Assembly: GCA_951230915.1 (NCBI GenBank)
Contig: OX579636.1
Coordinates: 2,867,001 to 2,931,000 of the forward strand
DNA from: Antitrichia curtipendula
Taxonomy: Eukaryota > Streptophyta > Bryopsida > Hypnales > Leucodontaceae
Direction of reading: 5' to 3'
DNA length: 64,000 nucleotides
The first letter of the stretch is position 1. Each line of letters begins with the position of its first letter. Below the pieces are notes generated by a model, which worked only from the letters and a program-made list of their open reading frames with translations, was not told the origin of the DNA and searched no databases. The position numbers and the translations under genes are program-made. This document shows positions 49,065 to 61,936 of the stretch, piece after piece.

Positions 49065-51830
49065 ACTGATGAAGATTTTCAACTTTTCGGTGGTGTTCAT
49101 GCTTTCAATTGATTTAAGTGGTCAGTGAGAGCACTTTTATACCAAACCAATGTCAATTTCTTCTGCATTTGGAGAGATAACTGTGTGCCATTGAAGCTAA
49201 TAGTGGAGCCCTCCTAACACACGTGGGAGTTCAAACCTAAATGAATGTCATTTGATCAGGTCCGTTTTTCTGGATGTTCCTGACCTCAATTAATATGTTT
49301 TTTTCCGTTTCTATGTCTACTGGAAAATGTGACGGGTCTTTGTGTTGCGCTCTGTCAGCCTCGGTTAGTGGAGGTCTAGTTTTTTTATTCAGCACAGGAG
49401 CTTGTCTGCTACATGGGGGCCATCGGTAGCAGATGTAGTTAGCCTGTACTAAACCGAATCCGGCTTTGTGGACACCTTGTTGGCCAAAGCCATCTTGCTG
49501 ACTTCGGCCACAACACCTTCGTATTGAGCAAACTCGTTGGAAAGTGTTCTTCCTCGTCAAATTCATTATTTGGAGAGTGGTACTACAGTCTTGATGTTAG
49601 ATCTTTTCTTTAATCTTGCAATCATTGACCTCTTTGCTTTAGAGTAGTTGTACACAATCTACGCGAGTTACAAGTTCCGTTTGTGTTTTTTTTGTCAGAA
49701 ATTCAATGACTCTGGAACTCCAAATCTTCAGGCGTCGGTGACTTTGAAAACAGGTGAGACTTTTTCTTTTCTTCTGCGTTGGCTGATGCATTGGTGTTTT
49801 CAAATGAGGGTTCTAATAGTCTACACCTTTACAGTTATATGAGGACATCCATAATCTCCGCTAAAATCCTAGATATTTGTATGAAAACATATAAATCTTT
49901 GACCTTGCCAACCTAAAACCTTTAATGACGGGGAGGATGTCGATCATGTAAACATTTGAGAATTTAAGTGCTGGCTGTCGGTCATTTATCAATAAAACTT
50001 TGACTTTGAATCTTCCAAACTTTTGCATACGGTGTCCGAATAACACGTTCTTTGGTGCGTTGGAAGCCACTTTTATTTGCTAACAAAAGAGTTAATAGAA
50101 ATTTGATCAGTCTAACAAAAGTAATTGTGCTCACAGCGCCGAAAGTGGCGATTGATTTTGGCTGTCCCTATCTTCAGTGCACAATCTGTCGTCTACAATC
50201 TAGGCTTCGCAAGGATGAGCCGTACACAGAAGTCTGAGAGCTAGTCCCCAGATTTGCGGCTAGGCGTGCACTTTTCAAGACTTAGTTCGCCGGAGGTTTG
50301 GCTTGGGGCATGACTTGGCAACTCCAACAACTGCTGCTGCTGCTGCAGCTCGAGTTCTCAAAGACAGTGCCAGAGCTCCGTTCGATGGCCGAGCTTGTTG
50401 TGTTCCGTGTCGTTGATTTCCAGGGCGACAGGGCAGGCCGACATGGTCGAGAGATTCAGCAGGAGCTCTGACACGCACTCTCAAGTTCTCCCATTTTCTC
50501 TCAGGTAGGGACACCCAAAAGCAATTGACACTTGGGGGACTGAGCATAGTTCTTGGTCAAAGTTTTATGTGTTCTTGTTAGTAAATGACAGAAGGTTCCT
50601 ACGCAACAAAGAATGCGTTATCATATTTGGATAAAGTATGCAAAAGTTATGACTTCTCAAAGTTCTGCTGATAAATGCCCTTAAACCAGCACTTAATCTT
50701 TAAGCCAATCTGAAAATAGATATCCCGCTTTGAAAACTATTAGTTGATTATAGTAACTTTCAGAACGTATTTATTTCATTCAGGAAACGTATGTCACGAT
50801 TTCTAGTTTCTGTTGGTATATGTTGTTTCTTTCCTTGGAGCTTCCTAAACTTAGCAATTTTACCATGCAATTCACCCAAATTAACTTGCATAGGCATTTG
50901 TAGATTAAACAAATTGCATAAAACTGACATGCAATCCACATAATGATTCTTGTAGCCTAGGAATTGCAAAATATTTGTCTACATGCTTGTATGACACCCC
51001 CTGGCCCCTGCAATGCTTAATAGTGTCATTGGGGCTAACAATGCGTAGATTTGGGGTCATTGGCAATTATGGGAGTCCCTACCTTACTTACAGGCTTCAT
51101 CTGGAGGCTCTGATCGATCATTCTTGTTGACTGTGAACCAGGAGAATTGCGCAAGCTCTAGGCAACCAGCACACAATTTAACCGACCACCAGCAAGCGAA
51201 GACCATCTAGGTGGATCTGCACACTCATCAGATCCCAAGGGGGTAGAGAAAAAACAGTGAGCAAATGACGCCTGCACTCCCTTTTTGAACAGTAAGGTAC
51301 TTGGGCCCTTTTGCCAATGAGTGTAGTTATTGTTGGTCAATTTTTTTATATTTTCTTATTAGCAAACGAAAGCAGCTTCCCGATGCACCAAAGAACGCAT
51401 TATTTGAACACCTTATGCAAAAGTTAGGGAGGTGCATAACCGACACTGAAATACGGAGCTAATATTGAGGTGGTCTACAAGCCTCCTCCTGTTCAATTAT
51501 AAACCCATTGTCTATGGTTGTAGGGTGTAGATTTTGGGTCAATGGTGATTAAGGGGATATCTTAGATATTTCCTCTGCTCCTGTCAACTATTAAGTACAG
51601 AGACTGTAGGTTAGACGGTGAATTTGTTGTGCCATTTTGAAAAATAAATTATTCTTACTTTAGTTATTGACTCTGGACTGAAGGCAAAGAGGCTTTGCGT
51701 TGACAAAAGCAACGTTTACATTGAATGTGAGGATGGTTGATTAGGAACTTACTCGAAAAGCCAACCAGTGCTACAATTTATTGGCTCTGAACCGCAGAGG
51801 AGGAGGCTTTACATCGGTTGAAGCTCGAGT

Positions 51831-52200
51831 GAGGAAGCTTGAGTAGGTACCTTACTCGCAAACTGTGCCAATGCTCCAGTAGTTTGAGGAGCTACATGTG
51901 AGGAAGCTTGAGTAGGTACCTTGCTCGAAAAGTGTGCCAATGCTACAGTAGAAACTACATGTGAGGAAGTGTGCCAATGCTCCAGTAGTTGGAGAAGCTA
52001 CATGTGATGAGGAAGCTTGAGTAGGTACCTTACTTGAAAAGTGTGCCAATGCTCCAGTAGTTGGAGAAGCTACATGTGATGAGGAAGCTTGAGTAGGTAC
52101 CTTACTTGAAAAGTGTGCCAGTAGAAGCTACATGTGAGGAAGCTTGAGTGAGGCAGCTTGAGTAGGTACCTTACTTGTAAAGTGTGCCAATGCTACAGGG
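51831..52200. repeat. Minisatellite with AGCTTGAGTAGGTACCTT core
   Basis: The core occurs at about 51836, 51906, 52014, 52085 and 52153, spaced by 56-108 bp, with GTGTGCCAATGCTCCAGTAG and GAAGCTACATGTGA blocks between. The spacing differs by gain or loss of sub-blocks. A minus-strand frame of 65 codons runs through part of it but has no start context or homology I recognise. Confidence 0.88.
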
Positions 52201-52807
52201 ATAGAGCCCATCATCATAGTGTAGGTGCTTGTTTATGTTTTTATATATGGAAATTCATTTGAATTTTTTTATTATTCGTGGCAGAAATAAGATCAATAAC
52301 ACAACATCACGAAAATTAATAATTATTTCTTCGTTGTCTGATTCCAATGCTAAGGGAGGAAACCTGACTGTTTGAATGTGCCGAGTTTGTCAGGAAGACA
52401 TTGCGGTGGGTTGTGTGCAACTAGGTTTGGCCGGACTTTGGTATCTAGCCTGTCTCTGACTCCCGACCTTTTTGCAGGCGCCGGACTCTCTTTCTAAGTT
52501 GGGACTTCTGCAGTGTTTGTGAGATTGTGTGGTAGAGTTTTAGATAGGTGCCAGTGACAGCAATGTTCACTGTTGTATTGCTGCCTCCAAGCCTTTTTGA
52601 ATGACAGACCCTTCTATGACTGAGTACGGTATTTCGGATATGAACGGAAATTTGCCTTCTTAACCAGGGTACAACCCTGGTAAATCTTACACACACAAGG
52701 TACGTTAAAAAATAATGAAATTATTACACGGTGCCGCCAACGGTTTTTTACACCTTAGGCAGCTCGTCGCCTCCCAATAACACTGTTCAACCCCTCAACA
52801 GCATTTA

Positions 52808-53224
52808 AGGTAGACAAGCCTATTACCACCCTGATTTGCGATCTGACTGTGTTGGAGTCAACTTCAATGGGGTCACCTATTTTTCAAAGGTGTATGCATG
52901 TTTCACAAATCAAACCCAAGTGGAATTATAATTTTCTGATGAAAATTGAAATTTCTATGAATTGTTGAAGTTGACTGCCCTGAAATTACAAATCCGCCCA
53001 TGGATTCATTTATAAAAGTCAGATCAACAACCCATTACCGCCATAGATTGTATCTATGAGTACTTGGATATCCACCAATCAATGGTAGACACGTTATCCA
53101 AGCTGAAATTAATGAGCTGATTTTGTCAGAAAAATAGATGGACTTAGATGAGTTTCAAGGTGGTAATGGGGTCAAAAGTAAGATGTCGGAAATAGGAAGC
53201 TGGCGGGAATAGGCTGGTTTACCT
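52808..53224. mobile_element. TA-flanked MITE with AGGTAAACCAGCC-type ends
   Basis: 417 bp between TA at 52806-52807 and 53225-53226. Left AGGTAGACAAGCCTATTACC, right as reverse complement AGGTAAACCAGCCTATTCCC. It stops 23 bp before the outer TTAA element at 53248. Confidence 0.87.
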
Positions 53225-53247
53225 TAGGCCCTAGAAATACAGCTCAA

Positions 53248-54750
53248 CTCCTAAAGTACTGAGGTCATTTTTCTGTCAAAAAACACTCAAAATTGTCATT
53301 TTTGTTGCATTTGCCCAAGAAAACATAAAAGATTATTTTTTTTTAAGAATCTAACCGTAGGATCTTGTACTTGACTTGTCTTAGATCAGAAGGTAAAAAT
53401 TTCATGAAGTTTGACCGTACAGATTAAAAGATATTAGCATTCAAAGTTGGATTTTCTTTTAATAAATTCTAGCTTGCAATTTCAAGTGACTTTGACCGCC
53501 ATTTGTGGAATTTTTTTGCACTGCACACTTTGAATTTAATATTTATTATGTTGAAGAATTGAATTGAAAGTCTAGCAAAAAAATTCCAAAAAAACACACT
53601 TAGTTTTCATACTTTAAAAAATTGTTGAATAGAAGTAAGTCTAAGATTAAAAGAAAGAGTAAATTGTTAATACCTCTAAGATGGAAGTGAAATATGATAA
53701 TCCCAACGGTGAAATTATTCTAGCAAGCATATTTATCTCTGTCAAACAATTTTGTGAAAAAAATGTGAAAATTGCATTCAAAAATGAATTATGAAAGTTA
53801 TTTTTTGAAGAAGATGCTTAGATTACCTGAAAAACAAGATTGTCCATAACTTTCTCATTACTAGTCTAAATAGAATGAATCAAAGCTTCACATGTAGACA
53901 AAAATATAATATTTGAGAAAAAATTAATGACTTTAATTTTGACTTTTTGTGATTTTTTTAACCCCTAAAGTCCCGAGGGTGTTTTCTGCCAAAAACCACT
54001 CAAAACTATCACTTCTGTTGTATTCACTTAAGGAAACCAGTTTTGTTTTGTTTTTTGAATTTAACCGTAGGATCTTATACTTAACTTGTCTAAGATCATG
54101 TAGTAAAGATTTCATCAAATTTCACCGTACGGATTAGAAGATATTAGCATTCAAAGTTGAAGAAAACAAAAAAATTCAAAGAAGTGCTTAAATTGCCCAA
54201 AAAACTAAGATTGTCCATAAGTTTCTCATTCATAGTCCAAATAGAATGAATCAAAGCTTCACATATAGGTAAAAACATAATATTATAGGAAAAAAATTCA
54301 AAAAAATATTTTTAGACTTTTTGTAATTTTTTGGGGGCTGCCCACCAATCTCTATTTCTTGCTCATTGTGCCATAACTTTTTAATCCAGCATCTGATTGA
54401 AACAAAAATTACATATCCACAAAGCTCTTGCAAAGTTACACAACCTCGAAAAATTTCAAAAAAATGCATTTCAAATTGAGACAATAGGAACCTACCCGGA
54501 CCCAAATTGTCCCCCGAGGGGACAAGCGGGGCTTTAGGAATTGATGTTGCCTACCGACCTCCGTTTTCAGCTAATTGTGCCACAACTTTTGTTCTTGGGC
54601 GTTTTTTGAAATAAAAATGATATTCCCATGAAGCATATGTATTTTTCTAGCTTCACAAAAAGTACCAAAAAATTACAATGAATATTGAGACTGTATGAGC
54701 CTACCCAAGGTTGCATTTTGATTCCCGTAGGACCAATGAGATTTTATGGG
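53248..54750 (+). mobile_element. TTAA-type element split by a nested copy
   Basis: The outer copy starts CTCCTAAAGTACTGAGG after TCAA (53244-53247, a one-base variant of TTAA). It is interrupted at 53957, resumes at about 54545 and ends ATTTTATGGG before TTAA at 54751-54754. Its second part corresponds to the sequence that follows the same break point in the intact copy at 61828-62755. Confidence 0.82.
53962..54540 (+). mobile_element. TTAA-type element nested inside another copy
   Basis: Starts CCCCTAAAGTCCCGAGG after TTAA at 53958-53961 and ends GGGGCTTTAGGAA before TTGA at 54541-54544 (a one-base variant of TTAA). 579 bp, somewhat shorter inside than the 928-bp relative at 61828. Confidence 0.82.
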
Positions 54751-55571
54751 TTAAACTTTATTATATGGGCATTATGAAGCAGTGTGAAACATTAGCGTAA
54801 GGTATTTCTTGCCTCTTTTGAGCACATTGTGAGATATTATTATTTTTAGATCAATTGTTTTTGGTCTAAATTAATTGCACCCCTGACCTTACTTGTATCT
54901 TTTAGGTAGCAAACTCCTTTGCAATTGTTATATGAGATGTCCGTATGTATATTTCGTAGTTTGTATTCTATATCCGCACTTATATTTTTTTTTAAATTTT
55001 GTATCCATATTCTATATTTTGTAAATGTATATATTTTCCAGAGGGATAGTTGAGATTGGCCAAGATCATATGGCCCACATTTTTTATCACCGAACCAAAT
55101 CAATGGTATTCGGAGGGGTATTTAATTTTTTTTCCAAATGATTGGACAATGTATTTTTTTGGCTAGGGGAGAGATAGGTAGTAGAGGTGCTACTTCTTTT
55201 GGCCTCATTGTCATTGTGAAGCTTGTACAAATGAGCAATCAATGATGAGCTTCTGCCTTAATACAAAAATTCTTATTGCAAACTTTCCAATACAAAAATG
55301 ATACATTCAAATTGTGATTTGAAATATAACAAGTTAACTTGATAGATTCATCATCATGAGACAAGTAGATCAATATCAAAAAGTTGGATTGCGATTGGGT
55401 ATTGCATAATTTTTTTATATACTCAATTGCAATCCTTACTTGTTTTGGGCTTATGAATCATGTTATTTTATTGTTTTATTGACAATCAATTCCCTTGAGC
55501 TAAATTTGATGTTTAAGACTTTTTTTGTTTTTGTTTTCTTTGTCATTCCCATATGAAGAGGTCTCACTTAA

Positions 55572-56400
55572 CTCCTAAAATCCCCAAAGTCTCCTCTAGA
55601 AACTTTTGAAGGTTCAAACAAGTACCTATGATCTTAACTTTTTCTAAGACTTTTTAAATTTATTTTTTAAAGATTAAAAAATTGATTAACTTTTGGAGAA
55701 TACATTTTTTATTTAAATTGTTGCCTACGAGAAAAACTTATGACACAACAAGCCTCAAACAAGCAAGAGCAAGTAGCAAAGAAAACAAAAACAAAAACAA
55801 AAAAATAAAAACTTGAAATAGTTTTATATTTTAAATTTTCTAATAGATTGTATAGTCTATGTAGAAAGTTTTGATTCATTTCATTTGTATGAATAATGTT
55901 ATGAAAATTATGAAGCTTCTTGTTTTGTAAGCAATCTTAGCAAATTTTTAAGAAAATAATGTCTTGGATCTGATTTTTAACTCAGTTTTAACAATTTTTC
56001 AAAAATTGTTGTACATGGTTTAGTTTAGTTTCTAGAACAATCTCACGATTGGAACTAGTGTGTTTCAATTCCATCTTAGAGCCATCAATAATTTAATTTT
56101 TTCTTCAGTTTTTTTCATTGATATTGCTTTAATAGCTCTAAAGTGGAATTAAAATACATTTATCCCAATGGTAAGATTGTTCTAGCAAACAAACAAAATC
56201 TTGTTGAACTTCTACTTTTTGAAATTGATGAAAATTGATTTCAAAAACAAATTTAATACAATATTTTCTCAAGAAGATGCTATGATTGCCCATAATTCAT
56301 AATTTCACATAACTCTTCTAATTTGAATGAATAAAATCTTTCCTTAAAGAAAGAAATATAGTCTATGAGAAATAAATAATTAAAAAATATATTTTCAAGT
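55572..56400 (+). repeat. Left end and body of a TTAA-type element, right end not found
   Basis: CTCCTAAAATCCCC follows TTAA at 55568-55571. The body shares ATTTTTTATTTAAATTG and neighbouring sequence with 33240-33300. I could not place a right end; the end coordinate is approximate. Confidence 0.45.
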
Positions 56401-56963
56401 TTGTTTTGTTGTGTGGCTCAAACATTTTGAGCTTTATGTGACATTACTTTTGCTCCAAACTCAACTATAATTCAATCTGGTTAACTTGAGTAGTATATAG
56501 GTGATAGGTCATATACATAAATTAGAAGTCCTATTTGAAATTGAATGTAAATAATGCTTTTGAGACTACATATAATGAATTAAATCATGAAGCAAAATGG
56601 CAACTCAAGAATTGTTATAACTCAATATCTTTTCTATTTGAGGTTTCAATTTCAACCATAAATTATTAAATATTCAACTTAATTGTAACTAAACACATAT
56701 CAATTGAATGAATTGAATATTCCAAACTAAACTAAAAAAAATTGTAATATAATTTGGACTCAATTGGGCAGTAACATCATATAGCAAAACTATGGTAAGA
56801 CACCTTTACAACTCTAATTAGCACTTCCTATAAAAAGAAAGGCTTTTCAATGCAATATTGTCTTAAATCATCACTGTAAAGTAAAGTAATTTTGAATCTT
56901 GAAACCTTTGGAGGTATAAGTGAGAATTGCAATCGCAAATTTAGTAATTAACTCCATCAAATT

Positions 56964-58449
56964 CACTAGAAGAAACACAAATTTCTGTCATAGGCCCCTA
57001 ACATGGTAGGTACGTTTTTAGGGACATCAGCCTTGTCAACTTAGATGTCCAAAAAATGCTTTATAATAGACAAAGGTCCAAAATGTAGAATTTAAAATAA
57101 AAAAACATGATTTGATTTCATCAAGATTTTAGAGGACATTTCCTAAAACACGATCTTTGAAGGTGATGAGATGTCACCAAGTGATTGCTATATGAGTGCC
57201 ATGTAAGCACCATGCAAGCCACCAGAGGTACTAGTATGTGAGTCCAAGAATGCAAGCTTGTGAGCATTAAGCTTACAATATAGGTATCTATAATATAGAT
57301 ATCACACACTATAGAATGTGTATGTATCATATAACACCTATAATATGGGTATTTTGTAACATATATATATCCTATAATCATAAACGGTTTCTATTGTATA
57401 TACATCTATAACATAGGTGTGTAGTATTTTAGGCTCATCAGCTCACACTCCTATGCTCACATAATAGCAACCCTCAGCATCCAACAAGGATGATGTAGCG
57501 CGACTAGTAAACACAATTTGATGCCATTTGAGAATTTTTATATTGTTTTTTGAGACGTCAACTAAGACGTCCAAACATTTTGCAAAGTCAACTTAGACAT
57601 CTAGATGTTTTTTGAAACATCAATTGAGACAACATCATATTCATATACAATACACCATACGCCATATTTGGAAACTATATAGTCACATGGCTTGAAAAGA
57701 CACTTATTATGATTACATAGAGATAAAAGGATAAGCTCTTTATATAAGTGGGGTGGTAGGAGGTATGACAAACTATGTGGGATATGTAAAACATAGGATT
57801 TGTATTAAAAGTAGATTTTCATAGATGAGCACCAAGATGAACACAATGTTATCTCAATTGATGTTTCAAAAAACATTTGGATGTCTCATTGAGCGTCTAA
57901 GTTGACGTTGCAAAATGTCTACACATTTGAGTTGATGTCTCCAAAAACTTGTAGACGTCTCAATTGACGTTTCAAAAAACAATATAAAAATTCTAAGACA
58001 TCATAAAAGTGTGTTGATGTGCCACATTGGCATCATTGGTTGTTATATCATTCTCATGTTAGATCAAGTGCCATGTTCTCCTTTTTCTTTGCAAAGCCTT
58101 CTATGTTGCTACATTTTCTTTGTTTTAATCACATTTGGTCAATGTTTTACTTCAACTCCAATAACTTCCAAAAACTTTCCCGTAGTCAAACCTTAAGTCC
58201 TTGCTAACATAGCACTTTCATGTTTTCTAGGACGTCTTTGAAAACATGACATCATTTTTTCAAATGTCTTATACAACACAGTTGTTAGCTCTTACTAGCA
58301 TCAAGTTGTTATTCCATTGATATTCACATGTTTCTTGCAGCATCCACCACAATTTTAACACCCACGGGCTCAGAGTCTCTAACATAATTATGTCTACAAA
58401 AACATGTCATTTTTTTTTATGTCACCAAAAATGTGGATTTCTTCTAGTG
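56964..58449. mobile_element. CACTA-like (En/Spm) non-autonomous element
   Basis: 1486 bp; both ends read CACTAGAAGAAA inward (right end on the minus strand). The interior has subterminal-type direct and inverted repeats around GACGTCTCAATTGACGTTT, e.g. 57548-57640 against 57850-57990. No transposase. A clear 3-bp target duplication was not found (ATT left, TAG right). Confidence 0.78.
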
Positions 58450-60372
58450 TAGGAGAAGTAGTGTGGTATGAAGAATAGGTGTTTTTAGGGTTCACCTGTA
58501 TTGGTTGATCATTTCTTCACATATACAATGCAAAATCAACATACCTAGATGTAGTTCTTAAAGTTTAAATATTCAATAAGACTAGTGTGCCATGTATTGT
58601 TTCCACAACCAAAATAAAAATAAAAGTAATTTTTTAATTTTTAATTAATAAAAACTTCAAATTGCAATATTTTTTTCTTTTGTGAGTTAGAACGCTACAA
58701 AACAAAGCCCATGCACCTCCATCCCATCCTTGCAAAGGACTTTCCAACAGTTCCAGGAACGCAATTGGAAGATGTATGATCCAAAAGATCTCACCATAAC
58801 AACAAACAAATAGAAGAAGAAGAGTAACTCTGGTTATATGACTAGTGTGAATAAATAGTTTGTTGGGGATAGTTCTACTATCTAAGCCATGTAGATTTAG
58901 GTAGCAGATGCTATCTTGGTGACTCCTTTTATAGGTAGGCTATATGATATGGACTTGTAACCAATAAATAGTGGCCCATATCTATTACTATGTATTTTTT
59001 AAGTAGTAGGTCACCCTATTGAATTTGGGTATATTGCGAGAAGTCATTTAAGAGACTAATAGTTGTGTGATTGCCGGTCTACGTTTGATTCATATTGACT
59101 TGCATCTTATTAAGCCATGGATGCTTTCCTATTATTCAGCTAGAGTTTGTAGTTTAGATTTCATGAACTTATTTTTATTTTTAGTATTTTATATTGTATT
59201 GTGTACACATATACACATGTATATTCTATATATTTTTCTATATATTCTTAAAATGAGTACCATAGATTTATACGCATATTTTTATGTATATTTATGGTGA
59301 ATCCAGTGGTAGGGGTTGGTGATGTTTTATTTTGTGTTTGGTGACAATGATATGTATAAAGTATTCTATTGCATTTTGGTAGACTTCTCGGAGTATCTTG
59401 TTTATAGAACTACTTTTAATTATAAGGTTTTGGTCCTCATGTAGTAATTTTTTGTATCTTGAGTGTATAGCTCTTGTGGCGCTGACAATAATTGTTAAGA
59501 GTGGTTACATTCCATCCTTGTTGCCTAATGTTGGTTAGTAACATATTATATTTGTTTATTTGTGTGTAATGATATCTGATGAAAATTTGTCATGACAACA
59601 TGTGAATTCAATAAATTGAATAATTAGATGAGGGTTGGGGGTCGATTGGAGGAGGATTGTCATGAGGGTGATTTAATACTAATAGTATGTCTGATTTTTG
59701 TTTTGCTCCACAATTATAGTTAATATGTATTGGGTCAACGTAGTGGCAAGTTAATAACTAAGGGGTGTTGTATTTTCTTGTGGTTTGTCTATTGTTTTTC
59801 CTACATTGATCAAACAAACAAAACAAATAGACTAACTGAAAGGTAGATATTTTGTTTTGTGACTTAAAACGTAGAAATAAAATCAAATATTTGCAAAAAT
59901 ATGATTACAAAAAAAAATCTAAGAATATTTGACAATCCAAAATTTGAGGAAATTAGAGATAATCATAAAGTATATGCAATAAAGGACTAGGAGTTGAAGT
60001 TTAAAAAACCCCAGGATGAAACTCCTTAAAACACCAAAATTTGGATATGATGGAGTTTGATGTTGTGTTTCTTTTGTACTATTTCTTAATTAATCCTAAA
60101 AGTACGCCGCAGATACTATGTGTCCAATAAATGACTCAAAATTCTTCTACATAGGACAAATGTCCAGATGTGTCATTTTTGGAATTTTGTGTGAAAATGA
60201 AGATCTTGCACAGTAGTTTGACCTCTAGTGAGTGTTCTTGGTTTTTTTTAACCAAATGATTCAGACTATACCAAAAAGGTTGATTTCAACATTGATCGTC
60301 CTATCCTTCTGGAATTAAGCCTTCCTCTAACACTCCTAATACAAATTGGGGTTCACATTTCAATTAACTCTA

Positions 60373-60666
60373 AGGTAGTCAAAGGCTCTAAAAGCGACCG
60401 TGTTTTAAAAGCGATCATGACACAGAGGTACATTATTCTTTCTTCAATGTACCAATAGTGCACATTTAAGGAGGTGGTCACTTTTAGTGACCACTGTGTT
60501 TCAACTTCAAAAATTAATAACTAACTCCATGAAGTTCCAAAAAATATGAAACAACTTGGGTTAGATGCCAATTCCATTTTTCTTCCTATTGGAAAAAAAT
60601 TCAAGAAATTTAGCTTCCCTAAACAGTCAATCATCTCTTAAATGGTTGCTATAAGACCAACTACCT
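60373..60666 (+). mobile_element. TA-flanked MITE with AGGTAG ends
   Basis: 294 bp between TA at 60371-60372 and 60667-60668. Left AGGTAGTCAAAGGC, right as reverse complement AGGTAGTTGGTC. Same order of internal blocks as 248-534. Confidence 0.87.
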
Positions 60667-61034
60667 TATTGTAATTTCAGTGACCAACAATTCTAGAAAG
60701 TGGGCAATTTTGGAGCAAGTTAACCAACTTCTATCCCACCTGGTTCAATTCAACTCACCAAGTGGGACCAACAAGGTGAAAACGCAAGTTTTACAAAGTA
60801 AAAGTAAAATCTTGCCCCCTATTTTGTGTGGTGTTTGGGATTTGTTTAAGACCTCTCCTAACTCATTTGGGGTCTCTGATTGCAAATATGAATTCAAAAT
60901 TTGAAAGAAAAAAAATTATGTGTGAAAAATTAAAAAATTCCTACATTTTTCTCTAGGGTACCGAATTCCTGCGTTTTCACCCTGCTGGTCTCACTTCATG
61001 GGATGGGTTTAGCATCCCGCCAGTGATTCCATAG

Positions 61035-61560
61035 GCCCAAAGCTACGGCACCAAATGGCTGTTTGGGCGGGTTTCATGGTCTGCAGGCAAATTGGATCTC
61101 TTGCCGTCGTCAGTTGGTACCTTCCCGGGGACGGGACCGGGAGGGTGCAGTGACAAGGACGAGGACAGACTGAGCCCGCCCAGGAGAGAGAGAGGGGGAG
61201 TAAGGTAACTTAATGAGGAGATGTGCATTGACCAAGTGCCCGGACCCCGGGGGTGTCCGTCGCCATCATCACCCATGGACTATTTCTCGCCTCGACCAAT
61301 CCTTGGGCATGTCCCTTGGGATCACATTCTTTTCCTGTCTGGAATCCTTGCCAGTCTATCTGGACAAGCATGAAATCTTTGGTCCACCTGCAGAATAGTC
61401 AACAAGTTGCATGCAGAAAAAAAAACCCAACAGGGTCCGAGATCAAGGGGGGAGCCAGGGCGGGTGACTTGGGTCGCACCCTGGTGGGGGAAAGAAATTC
61501 CCTTGGGCCCCTGATGGACGGACGGACCGAACGTTACTAGCTAGCTACGGGAAAAAGAAA
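61035..61560. other. GC-rich island of unknown origin
   Basis: About 520 bp with much higher GC than the surroundings, including CCCGGGGACGGGACCGGG-like runs and GAGAGAGAGAGG. A 95-codon + frame (61253-61540) and a 77-codon - frame (61043-61276) are open but have no recognisable domain. It could be a first exon or promoter of an unseen gene, or a foreign or organellar insert; I could not match it to any rRNA or organelle gene from memory. Confidence 0.4.
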
Positions 61561-61827
61561 AGGGCCCGGAGGTGGTGGTCGATAGTTTCGCAACATGTGA
61601 CACTGTTACTTGAAAATGGGACTACTTTGTGCTGAATTCATCCTTTGGCTACGGTGGAAAGCCATATGTAATTCTAGTGTACCATATGCTATTGTAAATT
61701 AAAGAGTTTGTTAGTTAGAATAGTACGTCAATTTGGTTTATCCATAAGGTTATCCATTGTTTTAGGGCACCAAAACATGGCATTGTATAACTAGGCAATG
61801 GTCCTCCCAATGTTGGGAAGGTGTTAA

Positions 61828-61905
61828 CCCCTAAAGCCCCGAGGCCTTTTCTCCATCAAAACACACTCAAAACTGCCACTTCTATTACAAAGAGCAAAAA
61901 ACTAT

Positions 61906-61936
<31 letters not shown>

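Noticed and set aside
50275..50547. 90-codon minus-strand frame with an alanine run
   Set aside because: GCT/GCA repeat at 50325-50345 makes the alanines; no homology recognised and no promoter or splice support.
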